A stretch of DNA of 64,000 nucleotides, from positions 40,884,495 to 40,948,494 of the forward strand of contig CAMGYJ010000002.1 of assembly GCA_946122785.1 (NCBI GenBank). The letters are read 5' to 3'. This document shows positions 27,501 to 39,260 of the stretch, piece by piece. Within the stretch, counting starts at the first letter, position 1. Each line of letters starts with the position of its first letter. Made by a program: the position numbers and the translations under genes. The notes beneath the pieces were generated by a model. It saw only the letters and a list, made by a program, of their open reading frames with translations, ran no database searches and was not told where the DNA came from. This DNA comes from Linum tenue (lineage: Eukaryota > Streptophyta > Magnoliopsida > Malpighiales > Linaceae).

Positions 27501-27512
27501 CGGGATGTGACA
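24510..27512 (+). repeat. 5' LTR of the gypsy element
   Basis: 3003 bp. Compared by eye with the other LTR, I find only small indels: a 3-nt difference near 24546 and single-base runs near 25631 and 25708. These account for the 5-bp length difference. No substitution was noticed. ORFs within it (24598-24816, 24737-24985, 25033-25227) recur identically in the 3' copy and are not regarded as genes. Confidence 0.95.
26663..27113 (+). repeat. Hairpin array with shared linker in the 5' LTR
   Basis: A run of about ten inverted repeats with different stems, many separated by GTTTAAAGG or close variants. Examples: TTGATC/GATCAA (26663-26680); AAGAGCAA/TTGCTCTT (26777-26795); CATGTG/CACATG (26802-26831); AAGAGTAT/ATACTCTT (26843-26861); TTTATGGG/CCCATAAA (26866-26896); GTGGAAGT/ACTTCCAC (27051-27073); CACTTA/TAAGTG enclosing GGG/CCC (27090-27113). 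There is also a 14-bp palindrome CTCATACGTATGAG at 26925-26938. Confidence 0.85.
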
Positions 27513-27515
27513 TTT

Positions 27516-27527
27516 TGGTATCAGAGC
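27516..27527 (+). other. Primer-binding site, initiator-Met tRNA type
   Basis: TGGTATCAGAGC lies 3 nt after the end of the 5' LTR. This is the classic complement of the 3' end of plant initiator-methionine tRNA used to prime reverse transcription. Confidence 0.95.
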
Positions 27528-27859
27528 CGGTGTTCTTCTGTTCCTTGGTCTCCAAGGAATACTGGAATATCGGTCGTAGTTTTAAAGGCTTGTGTTTTAA
27601 AGGAAAAGAAAATGTGTTTTAAGTTAAAGGTTTGGCCAAACGAGTCAAGGATTTCTTTTAAGGATTTATAAAATCTCCAGTCTACTCTAATCGTATTGGC
27701 AAAAATAGCTCGATTACTAAAAGGGCCTTACTTATATGCAGAGCTAGTAATGCCCGCGTAAACCTTCCACCCCCACCGCAACCTAGGCGTCCACCGGATT
27801 ATGATACGTTCCGGAAGAGGAAGGTAGAGGATTTCTATGGGGATCGTTCGACGGATCCC

Positions 27860-28855
27860 ATGGAGATCGATTTGTGGATGTCAAAAGTCACTCGCACTTT
27901 ACAGGAGATGCGAGCAGATGACGAGGACAAAGTGTTGTTGACAGTGTCCCTACTGCAGGGTGCTGCTTACAACTGGTGGGCTACACTGCCAGCCAGTCGA
28001 GAGGATCCACCTGCCATCACTTGGCCAAGGTTCGTGAAACTATTCAAAGACCACTACATACCAATGTCCTATCGGACCGAGCAGCAGAGGGAATTCCTTA
28101 TGATCAGGCAGAAGTGGGGAAGTGAAAAAAGAGAAACAGTGGCGGAGTACACATCCCGGTTTGATAAACTGCTCCCATATGGGGGGCCACAGTTCCAGGA
28201 TGCTGGGATTCAACGCAGTCACTACCTAGAGAGCCTGAAGCCTACCCTTAGGAGGGACCTGAGTGCACATGTATGGAACAGTAGAGAGGAGATTTATCAG
28301 GCAGCCCTCCGAGTGGAGAGGGTAGAACAGAGCTTGTACGAAGAAAAAGTACAACGAGATGGTCAGAAGAGGAAAGCCGATAGTCTATCGGATGGGCCAA
28401 GTCAGATGAATCAGACCAGGAGGATGCCGAGCGGACCGGTCAGTTATGGAGGCACCCAGAGCCAGGCTGGTTCGACAAGGCTGGGGCCAACCTTCGGTAA
28501 CCCGAACTCGTGCAACCAGTGTGGGAAGATTCATCCTGGGGAATGCAAGCTACACTTGGGAGTCTGCTTTTACTGCAACGAGGCGGGCCATTTCGCTAGA
28601 GAATGCCCCAGGAAGGAAGGGGAAAGAAGAAGTCATTCTGAGCAGTCTGTTCGTGGCGGAGGAGGCAGAACTCACAGCGGGCACCAGTTTGGAAACCAGC
28701 CAAACCGATCCTCCAACAACAATGGCAGAAACATCCACCATACTAATGCAGACCTGGGTCAAATGTCGGGAGCTGGTGGGCAACCTAGAGTCTTTGCCAT
28801 GGGAAAGATGGAGGGTGGTTTTGGAGACGATGGAGTGGATGAACCAACACATTGA
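27860..28855 (+). CDS. gag: Ty3/gypsy gag protein, 331 aa
   Basis: Capsid/nucleocapsid protein of the retrotransposon. The capsid region lies at about residues 1-160 (GAAYNWWATLP near 35; SRFDKLLPY near 98). It is followed by a basic linker and a CCHC zinc knuckle, CFYCNEAGHFAREC, near residue 236-249, preceded by a second Cys-rich piece (CNQCGKIHPGEC). The same frame stays open upstream through a Pro-rich segment (from about 27749) with no ATG, so the original amino terminus is probably damaged and this Met is only the first available. The frame ends at TGA just where a protease domain would be expected; pol is missing. Confidence 0.85.
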   Translation: MEIDLWMSKVTRTLQEMRADDEDKVLLTVSLLQGAAYNWWATLPASREDPPAITWPRFVKLFKDHYIPMSYRTEQQREFLMIRQKWGSEKRETVAEYTSRFDKLLPYGGPQFQDAGIQRSHYLESLKPTLRRDLSAHVWNSREEIYQAALRVERVEQSLYEEKVQRDGQKRKADSLSDGPSQMNQTRRMPSGPVSYGGTQSQAGSTRLGPTFGNPNSCNQCGKIHPGECKLHLGVCFYCNEAGHFARECPRKEGERRSHSEQSVRGGGGRTHSGHQFGNQPNRSSNNNGRNIHHTNADLGQMSGAGGQPRVFAMGKMEGGFGDDGVDEPTH

Positions 28856-29004
28856 GGTAATATGTGGGTGGTTGAAAGACATGAGATGGAACTATTTGCT
28901 TTTGATTATGCATCGATTTTTGGTTCGACTAGTGCCAGTTACTAATGTTATGATGTCAGTAGTAATAAGAGCGAAGGCTCAAATTCGTAAGTTAGCACAA
29001 TATC

Positions 29005-29158
29005 AATTTCGAGGTCGAAATTTTCTTAAGGGGGAGGGAAATGTTATATCCCAATCAAATCAATTCTTATCGAATACGATTTACCTCAGTACAAATGGTG
29101 GTCTCCCAACCCTACAGTTCCAATTTCGAGGACAAAATTTTTATAAGGGTGGAGGAAA
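29005..29158 (+). other. Duplicated polypurine-tract module before the 3' LTR
   Basis: Two similar blocks occur about 115 bp apart. CAATTTCGAGGTCGAAATTT leads into a purine run and TGTTATATCCC at 29042. CAATTTCGAGGACAAAATTT leads into AAGGGTGGAGGAA and the true LTR start at 29159. The first looks like the junction of a related LTR. Confidence 0.75.
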
Positions 29159-32156
29159 TGTAACACCCCGACATTTGAGTTCGAGTTCGACTATAAGTGA
29201 ACGACTGAATAAACGTTTACGTAGGAATAGTTACAATTACAAATTAGGAATAATAATAATAATAACTTATTATTATTATTAGTAAAACATAACAAACAAA
29301 AAAAAAAAGGAGAAAACCCACCCCAAACAAACACCTTCTGTTACACCATTCACCCCACCCCACTTCTCCACCTCTCTCTCTCGTGACCCAATTAATCCCC
29401 ACCTGCAATAAAAATCCAACCGAGAACACTTCCTCCCTACAGCTAGCAGCACAATCAACCAACCACTCAGTCCCTACAACATTTACTTTGGATCTGAACT
29501 ACTCATGTCAAGATAAGAATCAAGTAGTGTATAATTTAATTTTCCTTCTCATCTCCTCCCATTCTCAACGGACAGCACCATGTATGTTAAATATAACCTC
29601 ATGTCAAGTAAAGCACAAGCAAGGTTCTTGAGAAGCTAATTGAAGGGCCACGTTTGAGAAGCAGAGAGTCAGTGGGCTTTATGCCAAACTTGTTCCTCTG
29701 TTCCTCCCCCAACTGCTTACCATCACTATCACCCTCTCGTCATCCCTACATCCATTACCATCATCCCTCGTGTTCCCAACACAGCCATCACCATCTCCGA
29801 CTTTAGGAGGGAGAATCAAGATGAACTTCTCGTCATCCTCCCCTCGCGACATCGTCCGCCGCATCATCGTCATGGCTGGGAAATGACCACTTTATCAACA
29901 GCGACTCTCATCGCCTCTCGCACCTTAACTTTCAAAACAGTAGGTAAGATGGACTGAACACTTGCACAATTCAAGCTTCATTTCCCCATATTTAAATTAA
30001 CTAAGACCATAGTTATTTGGTAGCTTCAATGGTATAGAAACGAGAAGATCAAACGGTGATCCAAGCAAGAAACAGAAGTTCTACTCACTAGGAACTAGGT
30101 ATAGGAACGCCCAAGAGGTAAGCGAACCCGATACCTCTCGTCAATTTCGACGTTTAAGTTAATTATGCGAGTTGTGAATTTTTGGGAATTAGTGACCAAA
30201 CTTACAGTCTTTTAGTGACGGAATTTTGGTTGTCTCTAAGAGACTAAGACTGCTGGTCTATTGTCCAGATCAGTCCCCCATGTATTCAGTACATACAGCT
30301 TAGTCCCTCAGAGTTTTAAGTTTTGATAATTTGGCCCGAAAATCGTATTTTCATGGTTATGTTTATTTCCGACACTTTTACGTGGGTATTTTCATAATAT
30401 GATAATTTTATAAATTTGAGAATATCTGTATGATGCTCGTGTATAAATTTTAGAATTTTTGGATCTGTAATTGTATTTATAAAATTTGAACGAATGTTGG
30501 TTTTAATTAAATAAAATACTGTACAAAGTCGGTTTGGTGATTTGATAATTTTCCATGAAACTAGGATTATTTATTGATGTTATAAAATTATAAATAAGAA
30601 TTATTAGTTTTTGTGACTCAGTTTAAAAATTTTATATGATTAATTTTAGTAGGAAAAAGAGGTTATTTAAAAGAGGGGCTTATGTTTATTAATTGGGATT
30701 AATGATTTGAGTTAACCAAGGTCAGAATGTGGAGTCTTAAGTGGAAAATATAATTTGAGAAATTTATGAGAATTGTATGAGAATTATTTTAAGAAATATT
30801 GAGTTGTTTGAGATGATTTAATTCTTGATTAAAGAGGTTGAAAAGTTTAGTTTTGAGAAAATGATTTAAAAGAGATTGAGGGCCATTTTTCAAGGATTTT
30901 GGGACTAAGTAATCAATGAGGAAAATTTTTCCCAATACGTTAAAGGGACTAAACTTGAGGATTACCGACTAAGGGAAGATAATTTCGGTTGATAGGATTT
31001 ATGAAGCGATCGGATTAAGGATCTCACATCAAGGAAAGTAAGGATCGTCATTTGAGAGGTGAGTGGTTTAAGGGGGTAAATTCTACGCCTTACGTATTTT
31101 CAAGTATTTGACTTACGAGTTTTAAGTATGTGTGTTTATGTGAATTGTATGCCAATGATTGATTTATGTCGTTATTGATGAGCATGTTTTATTTGAGATA
31201 TTATCTGAGATGCTCTATTTGAGTTATGATTGTGAAGTATATGATTATTTGAGCTTTCAGTATTTACTTGAAGCTTTTATATTTATGTGTATTTAATGAA
31301 GGTTGCTTGATCTTTAAGGATCAACATTTAAGAGGTATTTCACTCCTAATTAAATTAGGGTGAAAAGATTTAAAGGTAGTTCACTAACGCCAGTCCCCCG
31401 CCCCAGTGAAAGTTTAAAGGAAGAGCAAGTTTTGCTCTTAAGGAACATGTGGATGAATCACTTAGACATCACATGAAGTTTAAAGGAAGAGTATGATATA
31501 CTCTTAAGGTTTATGGGGTTGAATAGATTACTCCCATAAAAAGGTTTAAGGAAAGGCCTATGTTGGCCCTCATACGTATGAGCTGGGCGGTTGGACTAGT
31601 TAGTGAGGGGATCCCAGTGTCGGTCAAAGGTTTAATATTTTTGAGAGTGGCGAGTAACAGCAACTCACACGTTTTAAGAGTTAAAGTTTAAAGGGTGGAA
31701 GTATAAATAACTTCCACGAGTTTTTGAGGTGAACACTTAAGGGAATACCCGTAAGTGATTCAAGTTTAAGTAATGGCGTAGACTGACCCCAACCCACTCA
31801 CCAGGTCGTAGAGGAGGAGCTAGGGAGCATCCAGTCGAGGAGCACCTAGTGAGAGAGCAGGCTACCAGAGGGGGACCACGTGAACACTTCTGAAGATGTC
31901 TGATCACGGATCGGAGTAAGCAGCATCTGTAATCTTTAGTTATTTGCTTTATGATTATGAGTAATGACTGGAGATTTAAAATGATAAAACTTTATGGATT
32001 GAGGTTTGCCCAAATGTTAGGGCTTTGCTTTTAAATTATAAGGTGTATTTTCAGTATTGGTATTTCGAGCACATTATTGTTTCTTTCTTTCAAAATTTTA
32101 AATATGCTCCGGAGCAAAAATTGTTATTTGATGGTTTTAGAGATCGGGATGTGACA
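29159..32156 (+). repeat. 3' LTR of the gypsy element
   Basis: 2998 bp, matching the 5' LTR apart from small indels. It ends GATGTGACA and is followed directly by the ACACA target duplication. Confidence 0.95.
31307..31757 (+). repeat. Hairpin array, second copy, in the 3' LTR
   Basis: Same series of inverted repeats as at 26663-27113, displaced by 4644 bp, with no differences noticed in the stems. Confidence 0.85.
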
Positions 32157-32484
32157 ACACATCTCTCCTAAAATCCTAGGTCCGCCACTGAGTGTGGGAA
32201 AGAGAGGCAGGTAAGATATGGAGGGGTAAAAATTGAACAACAAGTTCACAGCTGGTTGCAATTTTCTATTAGCAAATATCTCTTTGTACATTTCCTTAAT
32301 TTTGAAACTAAATAAGGAAATGGTATAATTTATTCCGATAAAAAAATTATATAATTTATTGTTTGATGAGTATCGGTCCATTATCGTTTTTTTAACGGTT
32401 TAATACCGGATGGACCAATAAAGTACGAACCACTTGCCTTACCGCCTCATTCTCCGGTTCAGTTTTAACAATATTGGGATTTTC

Positions 32485-34228
32485 TCACTAATGAAGTGTT
32501 GCAGTAGCATTTGGTTCATCTTCTAGTAACTTTCATCTCATTCCATCCACATCTTTCAAATCAGTGTTTGACAATCTTGCTCTCGAATATATAGGCAAGT
32601 CATTTGGCCATTTTGTAACTCATTATTGTCCAATAAAGGCTTTGGCTTGATCGTCTCAAGCTTTTGAATCGTTTTCTTCTTTCTTCTCTCAATAGCTTTT
32701 TCATAGAGCACTTGGTGTTTCTAGCTCCTTATTTTAGCTATATATTATATATCTTTCCACAATCTCTTACAATAGATCCTGCCACTCAAGCTCCAACTTT
32801 TCTTTTTGTTGATCTCCAAGTATTGTCTTTGATCTGAGATTTCATCACCCAAAATCCTTGTGATTCTGAGCTATCCTTTCAGGATTTCTAAAAAAAATTA
32901 TCTAACTTCGGCCAGTAAGGTTGATGATATTTATTTAGACTTCTTTATAAAATACCATACTCCAATCTCTCCAGAGGTTTGTCTTACAATATCCCTACTT
33001 TCTTCCTCCTTCGGCTAGAATGACTTAAATCTAAAATAAGTTTCCTGTTAATTTATTCTCCTTTATCTCCTTTTAGGTCCATGACAATGGGAAGATGGTG
33101 AAAACAACTTTGATTGAAAACCCCTACACATAGCCTGTATTTTCTCTACCTTCATGAAGTCTCCTCAAAAGCTCGTGTGTACGAGAATGATTCCCACTTT
33201 CAAGTTATCCATACACACTTGGGAATTGCCACCGTCTTCTGCTATCATCCCCCTCAATTTCGGAATCAAAGTGGTTTCGAGAACTTGACTTCACTTCCAA
33301 CTTAATTTTCTTCTTCCATAAGAGGTAGAGACCCATGTTTCTTGACATTCGCAACTCGTTCGCCGTCGTAAGAAACTAACATAATCTGCACCTTTCCCAA
33401 CCATCCTCTGAAAACTTTGTTTCTATAAGAAACAAAAGTTTGGGTTTGTGGAATCTAATAGTTGATTATAGAGAAGCAATTGCCTCAAAATTTACTAACC
33501 ATTGGCAGTTGGGACTTAAATGATTCATTGTTGTAGGCGGCTCTGCAACTCGGTAGGGTCCACCTCTGATTCTCCGAGTTTGTTGTTGGTATTGCTTATA
33601 TAAATTATCTCACCCTTGTGAGAGCACATAACTCTTCTTCATCAAACTCCATCTCCTCCCCGTTCCTTCTTTTCCCTCCTACTTTGACTCATGGCTTATT
33701 TGTTTATACAATAAGAGGCATAAACAATTTCAACTCTTTTATCCTCTATAAAAAAAACATAGGACAAAGAATGTGCTCTCTCATATGGTTTGGAAAAAAA
33801 ATCTAAGAAGAAAGCAAATCTTCCTTTTCATGTGACTCATCCATTCTTTTAGACTTTGGAATTAATTTTTATTATATTAAACACATAATCAGAACCCAAT
33901 AAATTAATTTTCTATGTTTTAAATTTATAATTAAAACTCAATACTCCACATAATTAATAAGTATTATACATAATGGAAAACCTGGACCGGAGTCCACGAA
34001 TAATCTGGATTCCCTATGCATGAGGGCCTCCCGCACACCCACAGGGTAGGCCCTGGCTCCTAGATCATATCCCCGATAACGAACATTTGATGAGCAATGG
34101 AGTCTTCTTATAATATGGGGTCGAAGCTTTATTGTAATGGCCACTACACATGACCCTACAACAAGCATGCTCATCAATTGGGTCCTAGTTCAGGCATATA
34201 GCGACACTTTGTTACAAGAGTCAAACCA
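32485..34228. other. Unassigned AT-rich DNA
   Basis: No convincing gene. The outer hAT element inserted at its left edge, so its left continuation is the DNA before 7304. ORFs at 33114-33305, 33618-33806 and 33938-34177 have no recognisable domains. Confidence 0.5.
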
Positions 34229-34654
34229 CTGTAATAATTAGGGAAATTTTGGGCTTGCACATCTTTTTTGTTTATTAATTTGTTTGAATTTATATTGTTT
34301 ATTTGCTCAAGTAGGATTTAAATTGCTTTCTAGTATTTTATTAGGAATAGATTCTATGTAGGAGAAGGTTGCATATTTTTGGTAGGAAAGGAAAAGAGGG
34401 TCGCACAAGAGGGCGAAGGAGAATAATTTCTGGGGTTCTGTGCCTATAAATATGTACTTCTTCTCTAGTTTAATGTCACTGGATATTAGAACCCAATTCA
34501 TGTTTCTTGTTTTGTTATTCAATTAATAGTTTCGTAGTTTGAGATAGTTCTTGACATTAAGAACATCCTCTACTCGAGAGCGTTAAGCAACATATTAAAA
34601 GTTCACGAGAAGGATTTCTATCGAAGAAATCCACTTAATAAGTGGTATCAGAGC
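34229..34654 (+). mobile_element. Copia-type LTR end with primer-binding site
   Basis: A TATA box (TATAAATAT at 34445-34453) lies about 190 bp before the LTR end near 34633. The primer-binding site TGGTATCAGAGC is at 34643-34654. Only about 200 bp of possible internal sequence follows before other elements, and no gag or pol was found. The left boundary is a guess. Confidence 0.6.
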
Positions 34655-34868
34655 TGGCTTGGCACTGAATTTGTTATGTCAATTTTCATGAAACATCCAG
34701 CGGAAGAGGGTTAATGCTCTATGGAGCTGCAGTTATTGGGAAGACCCTTATGCTCGAGAGGAAAAAGGACCCCACCACCAGAGTTAATCCCATCTACAAA
34801 ACATCACTACCCTTCATCATATCCGACCATGTCCTATTAATCGCCACCATCATGTCAATACTTCAACA

Positions 34869-35360
34869 TAGGGAAGGGCAAACGGTTTGGTAAATCCGAA
34901 TCGAACCGAAATTGAATTAAGGCTATTCGGTTCGGAATTCGGAAGGAAAATATGGATAGTTCGGAAACCAGGGTTCTTTCAACAGAACCAAATTTCCGAC
35001 CGAAAAACCTAAATACTATAATTGCAAGCTCCAAATGGTGGATTTTTATGTTTGTAGTTGTTTTTAGACTTAAATATTTGAAATGTTTTATGACTTATGT
35101 GTTGAAAAGTTTGATTTTATCATTGATGATGCATATAATTGACATTAATTGTTTATATTAAGGGTGAAAAATAAGTTAAAAGTGAGAAAATACAAGTAGC
35201 TTCACAAATTCGGTTTTGTGTGAAAACCGAACCGAATTATAATTTGGTTTAAACCGACCGAACTGAATTATAATTCGATTCTAATTCAGTTTGAGGTTTA
35301 GGAAAATTCGAGGACCCGGTATTCATAATTTCAACCGAACCGACCGAATGCCCACCCCTA
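34869..35360. mobile_element. 492-bp hAT MITE (TAGGGxxGGGCA type)
   Basis: The ends TAGGGAAGGGCAAACGGT and, read inward, TAGGGGTGGGCATTCGGT are inverted repeats. The 8-bp TSD CTTCAACA/CTTCTACA (34861-34868, 35361-35368) has one mismatch. Both flanks of the AT-rich core are rich in CGGTTCGG words. Confidence 0.82.
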
Positions 35361-36399
35361 CTTCTACACACATCATCATCAGTTCTATCATCTTCAACCT
35401 TGTTCGTAACAATTGTATCATTGCCAAAGTCATATATATGTCCTCTACCTATCATCCATCACCGACATCTACACTAAAACAGAAATGGCCTTTTATGACA
35501 AATGAAATTGGTTACTAAATGTCAGATTTTGGTTGAGAATGCTATTTCGTGACTAAAATTTTTTGGTTGCACCTTTGGTCACATTTGCTGCGTTAGGAAA
35601 ACTATATTCTGAAAAAAATTTCAATTTGGTCACAAAATATGATGATTTGGCAACCAAATTTGGGAAAGGTCACAAAAAATTGCGTTGTGACCATAATAAT
35701 TGGTTATATAAAATCTGCTAAAATAGTCACAGAAAAGTAGGCTATTGGTCACAAATACCAAAAGCCAACGATTTTATTTGCCTTATTCCAACCAAATTGT
35801 AGCGTCATAAAATCAACATTTTAAAACCATTTAGATTTGGTTACCGAATACTCAACTATAATAAATTTATCATTTTAAAGTAACCACAAATATTGGTTAC
35901 GCATTCCTGAACACAACCAAAATTTATGGTAATTATATGTTCCAAATGTGACCATCTTGGTTCCTGAAAACATAATGTAACCAAATTTTTTTTTATGGTT
36001 ATCAAATGTTCTGTACGTGACCATCAATTTGATTCATAACCAATCAGTTTTACTCAAGAATTAAAATGGTCACAAATATTTTTTATAACCAATATTTAAT
36101 GGTAGTCAAATAATATTAATGTACATATAATTTTGGTTCTAGAAATCGTATAATACAACCAACTTATTGATGGCAAAACAAACAAATTTCTGATAATCGT
36201 TTACATTATGATCAACTCCGAGAACCAAACAACTGACTCTGCCTCTTTGCGAAAGCCTACCTCCTCTGCCTGGGAAACCTCTCTACCTTCTTGTGCATCT
36301 TCTAGGCAGCCTTGGCAAGTATTTTTCATTGATCTGGTAATTTATCAGGTCACATCGTTAAACATTATTAGGCTAATACCTTTTGGACTGAGGATTAGC

Positions 36400-36855
36400 T
36401 AGAGGTGGCAATTAGGATCCAAATCCATGAATCCAATCCAATCCATCCACCAAATTATCCACTTAATCCAATCCATTTAAATCCAATCCATTTGATCCAA
36501 ATCCAATTGGATTGGTGGATTCATGGATCAATCCATGGATCCAAATGGCAAATTACGATTTGGTACCTATATTTTTTATATTTTACATTTTGGTACCTAA
36601 AATTTATATTTATATACGAAAAATATCATTGGAAAATTACATTTTGGTACCTAAAATTTTTCATTATGACATTTTAGTACCTAAACTTTTCAAAATTTAC
36701 ATTTTGGTCCAAGCCTTGGATGTCATTTGGATTCATGGATCAATCCACCAATCCATTTGATCCAATCCATGAATCCACCAATCCATTGGATCCAATCCAT
36801 TTGATCCATGGATCCACCAATCCAATCCACGAATCCGATCCAATTGCCACCTCTA
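36400..36855. mobile_element. 456-bp hAT MITE rich in ATCCAATCC words
   Basis: TIRs TAGAGGTGGCAATT / AATTGCCACCTCTA are perfect. The 8-bp TSD GGATTAGC is also perfect (36392-36399 and 36856-36863). The interior alternates ATCCAATCCA-type words with four copies of a TTTTGGTACCTA(AA) unit. A decayed relative lies at 54775-55170. Confidence 0.93.
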
Positions 36856-38540
36856 GGATTAGCCCAGATTTTGAGGAACAGCGGGAAAGAACCAACATGT
36901 GAGAGAGGATAGTATCCACCATCACATATATAAGCATGAGATACAGAGGTTTAATATTAGAACTTACATTGAAGATCTTGTTTTGTCAAATGCAAAAAGC
37001 TAAGCTGCCTCAAAAGTGAATGCACCAAACTGAGACCATGCATTTGTCAAATGGTCACCTGAAATGATTTAGAATATCAGGTGAACAACTTTATGTTAAC
37101 GATGCTTTTCAGTTAAGCATTAAACCAATGGAGAAAATTGAAACCAACCTTACTCAAATAATCAGATATTCTATTGACATGAACAACATAACCAGAAATA
37201 CACCCAGTTCAACAGTTCTGGGTTCCCTTCGCTTCAGTTAACTCCAAGTAGCTTCAAAAGGGAATGGGACAACCTGATGGAAGACACAAGTTATTCGGCA
37301 TGAAACACTTTAGTAAGGCAAAATAGAAAAAATGCAATTGGTTTTTGTTATCTTATTTGCAATCCACATTCAGGGAATAGATAAACACCCAAAGAGGCAT
37401 ATAACTACAACTATTTTCTAACTGCTTCTGTAGATGGAACAAGTGATTCTTACACTCTGAAGTAACATTCACCATAGCCGAAAATATTTTAGCTACTATC
37501 CATCAATGTACTAGACTCTTTCTCATTGCATTACTATGGTGCAAATAGATATAGAAATTTTATGGGGATACATGAGTAGTGATCCACTACACACACAAAA
37601 AATGTTAACTGAATAGTTTGAACAAGTATTTTCATTAAAAAAAAATATGTAAAAGTAATGTGCATGATAAGAAGAGTAGATGACGAAGCTCATACCTTTG
37701 ATCCTTATTTCAAGAGCCTTCTTAACGAACAGTCCAAGAGAAGTGACTTGTTCAAGGAAGTATCTAACTGGTGAACTAGTCATAATCATGACCAACATGT
37801 CTTCCCCTCTATAACATCTGAGCTTGTATTTGAAATTCATCTCTGCTAATCAAACAAGGGCGCTTAAGACTAAACTAGGCAAATGAATATGAACCACACT
37901 ATGGCAGATGCAAAATCCCCATCATTAGCCATCCTCTGAAAGGCATGGAGCTTTACAAGATATTAGAAGACCAATCTAGCTACAGTACAACTAATTTTAT
38001 CAAAAAGACTCATAACATCATTATTAATCCAGGACATGGAAACTAGATTCTATAAATTTTCAGTTCGTCAGTTTTCTAAAAACAGGTAGCCTCTTAGTTT
38101 TTGGCATTGCTCTACAGTAACCCAAATTGTTAGTTTATGCAGCCAACTATTTCAATGGGAACTTCATGTTATCCATTCACATGAAACCATTCTAGCTTCT
38201 CATTAGAGAATAAGTACCACTACCAAACAGAAAAGGAAACTCACATGTATAAAATGTAGTTGATTCTTGTGAGTTAACTTTTCGAAGAGTAGTTTGGTTC
38301 GTCCTATCAAGCATATGGCAATACTCCTCACCTTTGCAAATTAAGAAAAGAGCACGGTTCAGTTTAAGTGCTCTCTATTTCACCTTTCAATTGCTTGCAA
38401 CTACTCCTCGAGCTAGATCATGTGAAGACTGTGTGGAACTGATTCTTATTTTACGTATCTGATTCAACAATGATTATACCATCAAGGTAAAGATATACAA
38501 ATCGGAGGGTAACCATAATAACATAGAGTCGCAACTCACC

Positions 38541-39260
38541 AGTTCACTGCTTCCAGTGGTGGTATTTGCAAGAAAGATGAATTTTACCACTCTCAGTCCT
38601 CATATAGTACTGCAAATGTTGAGGGACTATTAGCACTTATCACTTCTATAACACATCAAACTGGAAACATATAGGATATAACCAACTGAAGTAGACTTGT
38701 TCAGGGAACTCCCTCTACCAGCTATAGCAGCTCCAAGTAGATAATCAATTCACATACAAATGTGAAATCCAAAACACCTTGTCAACTACAGAAGAAACAG
38801 GTCACTTTATGTATTAACTCAAGCTAGGCAAACCAAACAACACCATTGCCCAATCCTCAATTGAGAAAACAGTGAGATATCAACTGACTGGAAGAGAAAC
38901 AACAATCATTGTGTCTCAAGCAACCATTGGCAAAGCTTACCGCACTTAATTGGATCACGAGGATGGTTGAACGGACACTTCACTCTGTAGTTGATGATAG
39001 ATCAGCTCATCAAACACAAATCTACGAATTCCACCGAAGAAATTTCAATCAGCAACAGACTCTCAGAAAATCTTTCTTAGATTCAATGAAGAAATAAGAA
39101 TTCTAAGTTTGAAGGAGTTTGAGCGAGCAATTTACAGAGTGCATAGCCCGGTAAACTGAGAGAGAATTACCAAAAATCAAATGCATAAACAAGGCATTCT
39201 GCTGAACGCTGACTATTCTTTAGCCATGTCTCAATTCCGTTCAAGAACATCATTCTATCG
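38541..39260 (-). pseudogene. Possible CCCH zinc-finger gene fragments inside the CACTA element
   Basis: On the minus strand, three pieces have splice-like borders. One (about 39250-39170) begins MMFLNGIETWLKNS and ends before GTAATT. One (about 38980-38940) reads VKCPFNHPRDPIKCG before GTAAG. One (about 38610-38548) reads YYMRTESGK, LSCKYHHWKQ and a stop. The last two resemble CCCH finger segments (YYxRTG.C.....CKYHH; CxFNHPRD) but lack some zinc-binding cysteines. A further exon-like piece, RGEDMLVMIM, lies near 37800. This could be a captured, decayed host gene. I have no transcript evidence. Confidence 0.4.

Larger units (their letters stand above)
24510..32156 (+). mobile_element. Young Ty3/gypsy element with 3-kb LTRs, gag but no pol
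   Basis: LTRs at 24510-27512 and 29159-32156 begin TGTAACACCCC and end GATGTGACA. A perfect 5-bp TSD ACACA lies at 24505-24509 and 32157-32161. The primer-binding site, gag and polypurine tract are in order on the plus strand. The internal region is only 1646 bp, and reverse transcriptase, RNase H and integrase are absent. It needs enzymes from a partner element to move (inference). It is inserted in the right end of the second-level hAT. Confidence 0.96.
8507..32190. mobile_element. Second-level hAT-like element, expanded by nested insertions
   Basis: The left end is CAGGGGCGGACGTAAGG. The right end, read inward on the other strand, is CAGTGGCGGACCTAGG, and weaker similarity continues inward (GTGTGTCGG versus ATGTGTAGCCG). 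Flanks are TGTGTGGG (8499-8506) and AGTGTGGG (32191-32198), an 8-bp TSD with one mismatch. Removing the gypsy element leaves a continuous right end. Its own sequence is mainly 8507-9010, 12734-12860, 13923-14074 and the short segments next to 24473-24504 and 32162-32190. Confidence 0.65.
7312..32476. mobile_element. Outermost hAT-like element, split by nested insertions
   Basis: The left end starts CAGTGTTATTAAAA and the right end finishes TTTTAACAATATTG. Both ends match, in reversed orientation, the two ends of the compact element at 20860-21740 well into the interior. It is flanked by an 8-bp TSD with one mismatch, GGATTTCC (7304-7311) and GGATTTTC (32477-32484). An 8-bp TSD fits the hAT superfamily. 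The element's own DNA is only about 7312-8506 (minus the MITE at 7568-8201) and 32191-32476; the rest is later insertions. No transposase remnant was seen. Confidence 0.75.

Noticed and set aside
28446..29282. 278-codon ORF overlapping gag
   Set aside because: It is a shadow in another frame of gag, has no domain logic and runs into the non-coding tail.
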